Positions 1 to 5,803 are shown, counted from the first letter of the stretch. The stretch is DNA of 6,547 nucleotides from an uncultured Collinsella sp. (GCA_900552995.1 USBX01000052.1:1-6547); one strand, 5' to 3'. The notes: generated from the sequence alone by a model not told the origin. Made by a program: numbers and translations.

Positions 1-49
1 ACGAGGTTAGCGAGTGTCTCGTGGGCTCGGAGATGTGTATAAGAGACAG
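1..49 (+). other. Illumina Nextera i7 adapter contamination (left end)
   Basis: Positions 16-49 match the Nextera transposase read-2 adapter exactly, ending in AGATGTGTATAAGAGACAG. Positions 8-15 read TAGCGAGT, an 8-base index (from memory, Nextera XT index N716). Positions 1-7 (ACGAGGT) match the P7 flank ACGAGAT with one mismatch at position 6. None of this is genomic. Translating it yields the familiar artefact peptide MCIRDS on the plus strand. Genomic sequence starts at position 50. Confidence 0.97.
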
Positions 50-236
50 CCTTGAGCATATCCATGTACTCATCGGTGAGCTCTTCGCCATCCAAGGTTC
101 CACCCGAGTACTGCCAGCTGCCGACGAAGTTGGCCTTGGGGTCTTTGCCGCCGCCGCTGCAGCCCGTCAGGGCAAAGGCGAGCGCAAGGACGCATGTCAG
201 AAATGCGAGTACGGACTTTTTGAACGTTGTCTTCAT
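50..236 (-). CDS. Secreted lipoprotein, N-terminal part (truncated by contig end)
   Basis: The ATG at 236-234 opens a frame that runs off the genomic sequence at position 50, leaving 62 codons. It starts MKTTFKKSVLAFLTCVLALA and continues to the lipobox LTGC, with the lipidated cysteine at residue 26, followed by the linker SGGGKDPKAN. This is a classic type II (lipoprotein) signal peptide: positive N-region, hydrophobic core, lipobox, flexible tether. The mature part begins FVGSWQYSGGTLDGEELTDE, resembling small lipoproteins with a VGxW start that are common in gut Coriobacteriia and Clostridia. Their function is not established. The start is fixed by a strong ribosome binding site, AAAGGAGG, 5 nt upstream. 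The gene lies 80 nt after the SPFH gene on the same strand and may be the last operon member or separately controlled. It should sit on the outer face of the cytoplasmic membrane. The C-terminal domain is missing, so no function is assigned. Confidence 0.85.
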
Positions 237-275
237 GGTGTCCTCCTTTATCGAACGAAACCCATAGAAGCAAAT

Positions 276-297
276 GCGGGGGTGGCGGATCCCCCGC
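276..297 (-). terminator. GC-rich hairpin between SPFH gene and lipoprotein gene (possible weak terminator or attenuator)
   Basis: GCGGGGG (276-282) pairs perfectly with CCCCCGC (291-297) around an 8-base loop. An alternative, GGCGG (284-288) with CCGCC (294-298), competes with it. On the minus strand the hairpin lies 19 nt after the SPFH stop codon. It is followed by ATTTGCTTCT, which is T-rich but not a clean U tract. It could partly terminate the operon before the lipoprotein gene, stabilise the upstream mRNA 3' end, or be incidental. Confidence 0.4.
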
Positions 298-316
298 CAA
301 TTACCAGATAAAGGGG

Positions 317-1555
317 CTAGGGCCTGGGCGTTCCGCAGTTGCTGCAGAACTTGCCGCCGTTTTCGCTGCCGCAGTTGGGGCAGAACCACTTGGCCGGCGC
401 CGGGGCAGGTGCGGGGCTGCCGCACTCGGAGCAGAACTTGCCGGTGTTGGTGGCGCCGCAGCTGCAGGTCCATGCGCCGGCCGCAGGTGCGGCGGGAACC
501 GGTGCGGGAGCGGGTGCCGGAGCCGGCTGCGGGGCGGCCTGCTGCTGTGCCTGGCCGGCGGCGAACAGCTGGCTGGCGTTCATGCCGCCCATGCCGCCTG
601 CCATGCCCATGCCCATAAAGCCGGCCATCGCGCCGTTGGGGTTGGCGGCTGCCGCTCGCATCGCGTCGCTCTGGGCGCTGGCGATGTTGGCGGCTGCCAT
701 GGTGGGATCGCGCATGACCGCGGCCTTCTGCAGGTCCTTGATCATCTGCTCGTCTTCTTGCGAGGCGGCGATGGAGTTGACGCCAAAGCTCACGATCTCG
801 ACGCCGCGCAGGTCGCGCCAGTCGGCGGAGAGAACCTCGTTGAGCGCGCGGGCGAGCTCGGTAGTGTGGCCGGGGATGGCGCTGTAGCGAATGCCCATCT
901 CCGAGATCTTGGCAAAGGCGGGCTGCAGGGCGGTGAGCAGTTCGGATTTAAGCTGACTGTCGATCTTGTCGCGCGTGTAGCTGTCGGTCACGTTGCCGCA
1001 CACGTTGGTGTAGAACAGCAGCGGATTGGTAATGCGGTACGAGTACTCGCCGTTGCAGCGCACGGAGATGTCGACGTCCAGGCCGATGTTGTTGTCGACC
1101 ACGCGGAAGGGCACGGGTGAGGCGGTGCCGTACTTGTTGCCGATGATCTCCTTGGTGTTGATGAAGTAGACGCGCTGGTCCTTGCCCGCGTCACCGCCAA
1201 AGCTAAAACGGCTGCCGATATTGGCGAACGTCTCCTTGATGGAGTCTCCCAGGTTACCGCTAAAGACGCTCGGCTCGCTGCCGGTGTCAAAGACGAACTC
1301 ACCAGGCTCCAGCGCGACTTCGATGATCTTGCCGTTTTGCACCACGAGCATGCCCTGGCCGTCGTTGACGGCGATGACCGAGCCGTTCGAGATGACGTTG
1401 TCCTCGCCGCGCGTGTTGGAGCTGCGGCCGCCGGTGCGCTTGCTGCCCTTGCAGGCCAAGACGTCAGCGGGCATCGATTCGCAATAGATAAATTCCTTCC
1501 ACTGGTCGGCCATGACGCCGCCGGCAGCACCCAATCCAGCTTTCAAGAGTCCCAT
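317..1555 (-). CDS. YdjI-like SPFH-domain protein with two C-terminal zinc ribbons
   Basis: This is a 412-residue protein. The N-terminus (MGLLKAGLGAAGGVMADQWK, then EFIYCESMPADVL) is typical of the YdjI / 'virion core protein' branch of the SPFH (stomatin, prohibitin, flotillin, HflK/C) superfamily. Residues about 30-260 form the SPFH region. Residues 308-325 are Gly/Met-rich, and about 336-361 is an Ala-Pro linker. Two zinc ribbons follow: C364, C366, C375, C378 (note CxC in place of the usual CxxC) and C392, C395, C404, C407. There is no clear transmembrane helix, so membrane contact is probably peripheral through the N-terminus. In B. subtilis, YdjI links PspA to the membrane and depends on YdjG/YdjH; the same kind of partner lies 48 nt upstream here. 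The start is supported by AAAGGAAG 8 nt upstream. An internal ATG at residue 15 is less likely because family members keep the N-terminal segment. Family call is firm; cellular role is by analogy. Confidence 0.92.
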   Translation of the reverse strand: MGLLKAGLGAAGGVMADQWKEFIYCESMPADVLACKGSKRTGGRSSNTRGEDNVISNGSVIAVNDGQGMLVVQNGKIIEVALEPGEFVFDTGSEPSVFSGNLGDSIKETFANIGSRFSFGGDAGKDQRVYFINTKEIIGNKYGTASPVPFRVVDNNIGLDVDISVRCNGEYSYRITNPLLFYTNVCGNVTDSYTRDKIDSQLKSELLTALQPAFAKISEMGIRYSAIPGHTTELARALNEVLSADWRDLRGVEIVSFGVNSIAASQEDEQMIKDLQKAAVMRDPTMAAANIASAQSDAMRAAAANPNGAMAGFMGMGMAGGMGGMNASQLFAAGQAQQQAAPQPAPAPAPAPVPAAPAAGAWTCSCGATNTGKFCSECGSPAPAPAPAKWFCPNCGSENGGKFCSNCGTPRP

Positions 1556-1603
1556 GGTGATCTTCCTTTCTCGTCAAAGGCCGGGTGGTATTGGTCAGAA
1601 TGG

Positions 1604-2926
1604 TTAATCGTCCTTGTTGTCCTTCATGACAACGGTGGTCTCGGTGCGGCTGAAGGTGTCGTGCTTCTCGGTCAGGTTGAGTTCGCCACAATACTCATCG
1701 GCATGGGTTGCTTCGTTGGCCGTCTTGAGCTGGCCTACCAGTAGCACGTCTCCGATAATCACGATGATCAGTGGCGCGACGATGTTGATGAGGATGCCCT
1801 CGACATCAAAGGCGAGGTAGTCTGGATCGAAGGCGTTCTCACCCATGAAGAGGATTTGGGAGAGGACAAATCCGATTACAAAGAACAGCACCGAGGCAAT
1901 GGCGAGCTTAGGCTTGGAACAGGGAAGCTCGCCGACCATGCGACCGGTCTGGCCGTTCATGGCAAACAGGTAGCTCTTGCCGTTCCACGAGGTGGAAAGC
2001 ATCCAGACGGGGAACAGGGCATAGTCGCTGTCATCCCAGGTGTAGTCGAGCTGCTTGCTTTCGACCGTGGCGTCGTCGTATTCGTCGATGACGGTTTCGC
2101 GCAGGGCCGAGATTGTGCTCTCCTCCATGCGGTGCTCGGCGCGCGCCTTGCACGTCTCGCAATCCTCATCGTAACGGTTGGCGATGTAGCCGGGCATATA
2201 GGCGACCGAGAACGGACGCAGCGCGTCGTAGTCAAACGGCTCGATGGCATCCATGTGGCCGTCGGGCATCTTGGACGATCCGTCGACGGGCACGCGCTTA
2301 AACGAGATATTGCCCTTGCGATAGGCATCGTAGTGGTCGGTGGTCGTGACGGTGCGATCGGATTCCTCGGTCACGGTCTCGTTGGTCGCGTCAAAGTGCA
2401 CTTCGCCGTCAACGCGGGCACCGTAGAGCCAAAACGGCACGTAGACACCTTGGACCTCGTCGATGTGGTTGCCGGTGACAAAGCTCTTGGGCAGCAAGAT
2501 CTTGCCCTTGTAGTGTTCCTTGAGTGCGGCCGTGACGTCATCGCGCCCGAGCTTAAACGGGATCACCAGGTCGGGCGAGAAGTCGCCCGAGAGCTGACCG
2601 GGTGCCACGGCGGGGTTGCCGCAGTATGGGCAGGTGGTAACGGCGACAGTGCCATCTGACACGAGCTCGGCGCCGCACGACGAGCAGATGTAACCGGCGT
2701 TTTGAGCCAGCTCCTGCACCGCAGCGTCGGCGGCGGGCTTGGGCGCTGCCGCTGCGGCGTCGGCTTTGGCGTCTGCCTTGTCCTGGCGCTCGCGATAGAG
2801 TGCCTCGACTTCTTCGACTTCAAAGCGCGAGTCACAGTAGTCGCAGACGAGCTTTTGCTCGGCGCTGGCAAAATGCAAGGGGCCACCGCAGGCAGGGCAC
2901 TGATAGTTAACGCTCTCGAAGGCCAT
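1604..2926 (-). CDS. YdjG-like zinc-ribbon protein with two C-terminal transmembrane segments
   Basis: This is a 440-residue protein. The first zinc ribbon is C10-x2-C13 with C28-x2-C31, of the TFIIB-like type often mislabelled as a primosomal or helicase zinc finger. A charged Ala-rich linker (about 45-75) leads to a second ribbon with C81, C84, C99 and C102. Residues about 115-335 form the large soluble domain of this family, including an FVPFWLYG-like motif (here YVPFWLYGA) and, near 315, a WNGKSYLFAMNGQTG stretch. Two hydrophobic segments (about 340-361 and 377-398) should anchor it, followed by a 40-residue charged tail. It resembles B. subtilis YdjG, encoded beside the SPFH protein YdjI, and is longer than YdjG (about 340 residues from memory). 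The ribosome binding site GGAAAGGA ends 6 nt before the ATG, within the 24-nt gap after the upstream gene, suggesting co-translation. Biochemical function is unknown; it is probably a membrane partner of the SPFH protein. Confidence 0.9.
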   Translation of the reverse strand: MAFESVNYQCPACGGPLHFASAEQKLVCDYCDSRFEVEEVEALYRERQDKADAKADAAAAAPKPAADAAVQELAQNAGYICSSCGAELVSDGTVAVTTCPYCGNPAVAPGQLSGDFSPDLVIPFKLGRDDVTAALKEHYKGKILLPKSFVTGNHIDEVQGVYVPFWLYGARVDGEVHFDATNETVTEESDRTVTTTDHYDAYRKGNISFKRVPVDGSSKMPDGHMDAIEPFDYDALRPFSVAYMPGYIANRYDEDCETCKARAEHRMEESTISALRETVIDEYDDATVESKQLDYTWDDSDYALFPVWMLSTSWNGKSYLFAMNGQTGRMVGELPCSKPKLAIASVLFFVIGFVLSQILFMGENAFDPDYLAFDVEGILINIVAPLIIVIIGDVLLVGQLKTANEATHADEYCGELNLTEKHDTFSRTETTVVMKDNKDD

Positions 2927-2950
2927 GATCGGTCCTTTCCGTGCCGGAGG

Positions 2951-3688
2951 CTATGCGCCGATGGCGCCGCCGCAGTATTCGCAGCGCCCGCTGGCATCGG
3001 GAATGGTGGTGGCTCCGCAGAAGGGGCAGGTCACCGCGGTCTTGGGGGCCTTGGCGGCCACGACGCTGTCGCGCGTCTCCTGGCGCAGCTGCACCAGCGC
3101 GTCGCGGACCTCGGTTGCCTGGCGCTTGGCCTCGCGGTATTCGATGGAACCGCGCTGATCGATGGTGGAGTCGTTCACGCGCAGGTTGATCTCGGTAAAG
3201 TACGGCGTGTTGACGTGGATGGTCAGATTAAAGTCGTAATCCAGGTCGTAGCGCGGCGGGTTGTAGCTCTCGCGCTCGCCGTCCTCGGTCTCGCGATAGA
3301 TTTCGGTGCGATGCTCGTCGATATCCATATCGCAGCCGAGTACCTGCGAGAACTCGATGATGTCGGGATTGGCGTCGCGCCAGCGGCTCTGCGAAGTGAT
3401 GATCAGCAGGCCCGCGTCCTCATCGAGCATAATATTGGTGCGCCCGGCAGAAAGCGTGCGCGTGGGGTTGAACGAAGACAGGCGCTCGGCGTTGGCCTCG
3501 CGGTAGGCGAGTTGCTCACGGATGTCGTCCGCGGTGCTGGAGCGATAGCCGTGAAAGTAGGGGGAGAGCTTGCCGGCGCACTCTTTGCACAGGTAGCCTT
3601 CATTGATTTTTGTCTTACCTAGAAGTCCCAGCTCGGTACCGCAAATCGCGCACTCTTTCTTCTCGAACATCTTGTCAAAGAAGCCCAT
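2951..3688 (-). CDS. DUF4428 protein with N- and C-terminal zinc ribbons
   Basis: This is a 245-residue soluble protein, first gene of the operon. The N-terminal DUF4428 zinc ribbon has C13-x2-C16 and C34-x2-C37 around the typical core CxxCGxELGLLGKTKIxEGYLC, followed by a KLSPYF-type motif. The middle (about 60-190) is predicted alpha/beta and has no recognised catalytic motif; it may resemble a PH-like or SHOCT-associated fold, but this cannot be shown by eye. A coiled, charged helix (about 180-205) leads to a C-terminal ribbon with C221, C224, C236 and C239. No signal peptide or membrane helix is seen. The ATG at 3688 has GGGAGG 5 nt upstream. DUF4428 proteins often neighbour SPFH/zinc-ribbon genes. 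The role is unknown; a scaffold or adaptor in the same membrane-associated complex is the simplest inference. Confidence 0.9.
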   Translation of the reverse strand: MGFFDKMFEKKECAICGTELGLLGKTKINEGYLCKECAGKLSPYFHGYRSSTADDIREQLAYREANAERLSSFNPTRTLSAGRTNIMLDEDAGLLIITSQSRWRDANPDIIEFSQVLGCDMDIDEHRTEIYRETEDGERESYNPPRYDLDYDFNLTIHVNTPYFTEINLRVNDSTIDQRGSIEYREAKRQATEVRDALVQLRQETRDSVVAAKAPKTAVTCPFCGATTIPDASGRCEYCGGAIGA

Positions 3689-3806
3689 GGCTGCCTCCCA
3701 TCAACTGGTAGCGTGTGTCACTTTTGATGATGGGGGAGTGTGCGATCCTTCGCGATACCCAGACGGCTCAACGAGTCTCCACAACTGGGACACATGGCCC
3801 ATTTTT

Positions 3807-3841
3807 GACTAGTCGCCGGGGACGTTCTTAAACGACTAGTC
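3807..3841. repeat. Hairpin 1 of the composite repeat (GACTAGTCG stem)
   Basis: GACTAGTCG (3807-3815) and CGACTAGTC (3833-3841) are perfect reverse complements, a 9-bp stem. The 17-base spacer includes GGGGACGTTCTTAA. Each arm is itself nearly palindromic around ACTAGT, so cruciform or dimer pairing is also possible. No T tract follows on either strand that would make it a standard terminator; TTTTT precedes it at 3802-3806, which on the minus strand reads as AAAAA after the hairpin. Confidence 0.75.
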
Positions 3842-3859
3842 GCGGGAGACGCTCTTCGG

Positions 3860-3890
3860 CCACTCATTGGGGACGTACTTAAATGAGTGG
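3860..3890. repeat. Hairpin 2 of the composite repeat (CCACTCATT stem)
   Basis: CCACTCATT (3860-3868) and AATGAGTGG (3882-3890) form a perfect 9-bp stem around a 13-base loop GGGGACGTACTTA. The loop matches that of hairpin 1 except for one base (T to A), while the stem sequence is entirely different yet still self-complementary. The structure, rather than the stem sequence, therefore seems to be conserved. Confidence 0.75.
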
Positions 3891-4010
3891 TAGTTGGAGA
3901 CACTCCTGGCCGAGCTAGAGATCGCGCGCGTCCCTTCTGGTCCATGCGGCTCAAAATCGCGGCGTGATGTGGACGGCTGGGGTCGAATTGGCAGCATTTC
4001 GAGCCTGGCT

Positions 4011-4040
4011 TCGATATTGAGACTGGTTCTTTATTAAAAT
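4011..4040 (+). promoter_or_regulatory. Candidate promoter of the LuxR-type regulator gene
   Basis: A -10-like TAAAAT (4035-4040) lies in the only AT-rich patch of the region. A weak -35-like TCGATA (4011-4016) sits 18 nt upstream, matching four of six consensus bases. Transcription would start near 4047, leaving a leader of about 29 nt before the ATG at 4076. A 10-bp palindrome, TGGAATTCCA (4040-4049), overlaps the presumed start site and could be an operator. This is pattern matching by eye only. Confidence 0.3.
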
Positions 4041-4075
4041 GGAATTCCAGACAATTGAGCGGCTGGGGGTTAACC

Positions 4076-5621
4076 ATGAGGGGCATGGGAGACACAACCG
4101 CATATTTGCGTCGGGGCATTCGGGAGATTATATGCCTGGCGCTGTTCTTCTTCACGTTTTTGGCGTGCGAGTATCTTTTTGATGTGCGCATGGCCGAGTT
4201 CGTGTCTCCGAACGAGGTCGTTATTTATGAGAGCCTTGTCATCGGCGCGAGCGTGATTGGCTTCTTTGTGCGTCCCATTCTGTACTATCGCCGTCCCCAT
4301 GCTATCGACGCAACGAGTGACGTCACGGGCGTTTTGCTGGTGGCGGCATTGCTGCTGTTGATTATGGCGGTTCAGGTTGAGGTGGTAATTGCCGGCGGTT
4401 TGGTGGCGTGCTGCGCGCTGGGCTACTGCGGATCGACTGCTCATGCAAATTTTGCGAGGCGCTTTGCGCGAACGCCCTGCTTGGCGCGCGCCGCCGCACT
4501 TTCTTACGCCATGGGCGTTCTGGTGCAGGTTCTCAACCACATGGTGATGCCTGTCGGCATTCCTCAGCAGGCTGTTCTGGTCGTCTGTGCGATCGCGCAG
4601 GTGGCGTTGCTCCACGGTGCCCGACGCGCCAAGCTGCGCGACGAGTCCGATCCCAACTTTGAACCCAGTGCTGCCGGGCTTTCGGTAGATGCTCTGGAAT
4701 ATGGCGCCAAGTGGCATGACGATCCCGAGGCAAAGGCGGCATTCCGTCGCGCCGTAGTTCGCCTGACCGTGGCGACGGCGTATCTTTCCAGCGTATTCGC
4801 CGCTCTCAACGCGGGTCTCACAACCTTGCATGCTACCGGAGCCGTTGATTTGGGTGACTGGCCGCGCCTGCTGCTTGTCGTGAGCTCATTGGCTGCCGGC
4901 GTCCTATTTGACCTGCACGGCCGCTCGTATATGAATATCGGCATGACGTGTGCCGCCATACTGTCCACGCTTTCGTTCTTTGTGCTCATCGTCGATGGCA
5001 ATGGCGGCAACGAGCTTGCTGCCACAATCATCTTTTATCTGGGCTCGGGCTTCTTTGTGGTGTTCTTTACCACAAAATATGCCGCCGTCTCGCTCTATGC
5101 GCGCTGGTCATATTTTTGGCCGTGCATGGGTCGCGTCGTCAACAACGTGTGCTCGATGCTCGTGACGGCGCCGGCGGTGGCGATCATCTCGAGTCAAAAC
5201 GTGCTTGCTGCGATCGGTGCGGCGCTCGTGATGTTTGTGGGCATTGCGATTACGCTGCTGGGGCAGTTGGGGCAACGAGCCGATGATGCCGTGATGCAGG
5301 ATGGCCTGCCGCTTGCCACCGACGATCTTGGTGGGGATCTTGCGCCCACACGCTCCGACCCCGAGCCCGTGGAGGCAGCGGAGCTCACGTCCGATGAACG
5401 CCTCGATGCTTTCGTCGCCACCTTTGGGCTTACAGAGCGCGAGCACGATATTCTTGAGGTCTTGGTCGTTTCGGACCAGAGCGTTCAGGACATCGCCACA
5501 ACGCTCTTCCTTTCGCGCTCCACGCTCTATCGTCACATTTTCCTCGATCAACAAGAAGACCGGCACCGCCTCGCGCGTGGCCCTTATCAACTTCTTCTGG
5601 TCCTGGACACCCAAGGACTAG
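4076..5621 (+). CDS. Membrane-embedded LuxR-family transcriptional regulator, apparently frameshifted near the 3' end
   Basis: The N-terminal ~390 residues are strongly hydrophobic, with about 11-12 predicted membrane helices in an MFS-like arrangement. Examples are EIICLALFFFTFLACEYLF, VTGVLLVAALLLLIMAV and VLAAIGAALVMFVGIAITLL. An acidic linker leads to a C-terminal LuxR/GerE helix-turn-helix beginning LTEREHDILEVL at residue 452 and including DIATTLFLSRSTLYRHI. This layout is typical of a regulator family expanded in Coriobacteriia; the membrane part presumably senses an unknown ligand. An extra T in 5538-5541 shifts the frame inside the recognition helix. Skipping it restores a normal family ending (SSINKKTGTASRVALINFFW, then SWTPKD) with stop TAG at 5619-5621, a 514-residue protein. 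As written the frame runs on to a TAG at 5714-5716 with an unrelated tail. The ATG at 4076 is preferred (GGGGG 6 nt upstream); TTG 4055 and ATG 4085 are alternatives. If the insertion is real the gene is probably a pseudogene for DNA binding. Confidence 0.85.
5538..5541 (+). other. Apparent +1 frameshift site (TTTT) in the regulator gene
   Basis: Upstream codons read TAT CGT CAC ATT in the family-like frame. After the four-T run the family-like reading (SSINKKTGTASRVAL) continues one base out of frame. Removing one T gives CAC ATT TCC TCG ATC AAC, joining YRHI to SSINKK exactly as expected for a LuxR recognition helix. Possible causes are a true mutation, strain variation, or an assembly/read error. 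The site lacks the slippery-heptamer and downstream-structure context of programmed frameshifting. Confidence 0.85.
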
Positions 5622-5639
5622 CTAATCTCCCAATAAGTC

Positions 5640-5698
5640 GCGGTGGAATAGTCCCTAAATTAAAGTCACGGGGCTTTAAACAGGAACTATTTCACCGC
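5640..5698. repeat. 59-nt long imperfect hairpin between convergent genes
   Basis: GCGGTGGAATAGTCCCT (5640-5656) pairs with AGGAACTATTTCACCGC (5682-5698): 15 Watson-Crick pairs, one G-T wobble and one mismatch. A small internal loop leads to a second stem, TTAAAG (5660-5665) with CTTTAA (5674-5679), closed by the 8-base loop TCACGGGG. It starts 18 nt after the corrected stop of the regulator gene and lies about 105 nt past the mgtA stop. It is placed like a bidirectional terminator, but neither side has a T tract. An intergenic palindromic repeat (REP-like or a small MITE) is at least as likely. Confidence 0.7.
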
Positions 5699-5719
5699 AA
5701 CTGCTGGGGGGGATAGACT

Positions 5720-5786
5720 GCGGCGGCGGCAGAGGCAACGGCAGCGGCGTTGGCAGCTGTGGTAGTGGCAACGGCAGCTGGCAGGG
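5720..5786. repeat. GGC-rich low-complexity tract with a 33-nt period
   Basis: The tract is built from GGCNNN hexamers. The 12-mer GGCAACGGCAGC occurs at 5734-5745 and again at 5767-5778, exactly 33 bases apart. A run of seven G (5706-5712) lies just before it. It sits between the hairpin and the end of mgtA. One minus-strand frame reads an Ala-rich peptide (LPAAVATTTAANAAAVASAA and on) but has no start codon and begins after a stop, so no gene is called. It may be decayed coding sequence or a slippage-prone repeat. Confidence 0.6.
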
Positions 5787-5803
5787 TGTTTTCCGTCTAC
5801 TTG

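Larger units (their letters stand above)
3773..3911. repeat. REP-like composite repeat: tandem diverged units with hairpins
   Basis: A short motif, GGGA(C/G)AC...GGCC, occurs three times: 3787-3799, 3844-3861 and 3896-3911. The first two copies are each followed by a hairpin whose loop contains GGGGACGTNCTTAA, giving units of roughly 52-57 bases. An imperfect outer inverted repeat frames the cluster: GAGTCTCCACAACT (3773-3786) against AGTTGGAGACACTC (3892-3905). The layout resembles bacterial REP/BIME elements mobilised by RAYT (Y1) transposases, but no such transposase gene is in the window. It could alternatively be a regulatory RNA leader or a protein-binding array. The repeat structure is seen directly; the REP assignment is inference. 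Confidence 0.65.
3689..4075. other. Divergent intergenic region (387 nt)
   Basis: This region separates the minus-strand zinc-ribbon/SPFH operon from the plus-strand regulator gene, so it must carry promoters for both. From left to right it holds the operon's ribosome binding site (3694-3699), a GC-rich stretch without clear signals, a structured repeat element (about 3773-3911), about 100 bases without recognisable features, and an AT-rich patch (4026-4050) before the regulator gene. A frame on the minus strand (3718-4191) is open but crosses the repeats, has no family resemblance and is not called. Confidence 0.8.

Noticed and set aside
227..1120. Long plus-strand open frame (297 codons) opposite the SPFH gene
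   Set aside because: It is antisense to a well-supported gene, rich in Gly/Ala/Val/His as expected from GC-rich shadow frames, and has no recognisable domain.
1856..2659. Plus-strand open frame (267 codons) opposite the YdjG-like gene
   Set aside because: It mirrors the codon bias of the minus-strand gene, shows no family motif, and the opposite frame carries conserved zinc-ribbon cysteines and membrane segments.
2702..3622. Plus-strand open frame (306 codons) spanning the DUF4428 gene and the start of the next gene
   Set aside because: It crosses two real minus-strand genes and their ribosome binding site, and has no domain resemblance.
3807..3890. CRISPR array
   Set aside because: There are only two hairpin units, the repeats are imperfect, the variable parts are self-complementary stem arms and not spacers, and no cas gene is present.
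3718..4191. Minus-strand open frame (157 codons) across the divergent intergenic region, with a CPSC motif near its end
   Set aside because: It runs through the hairpin repeats, producing repeated SPATS-like peptides, and overlaps the start of the regulator gene. It might contain a decayed relic, but nothing supports a gene.
4070..4831. Minus-strand open frame (253 codons) opposite the regulator gene
   Set aside because: It is antisense to the membrane-helix-coding region, with Gln/His/Arg-rich composition typical of the complement of hydrophobic codons.
5622..5716. Extra C-terminal tail of the regulator in the uncorrected frame
   Set aside because: It translates the intergenic hairpin and follows a frameshift; the alternative frame gives the expected family ending, so the tail is not biological unless the insertion is real, and even then it would be junk.
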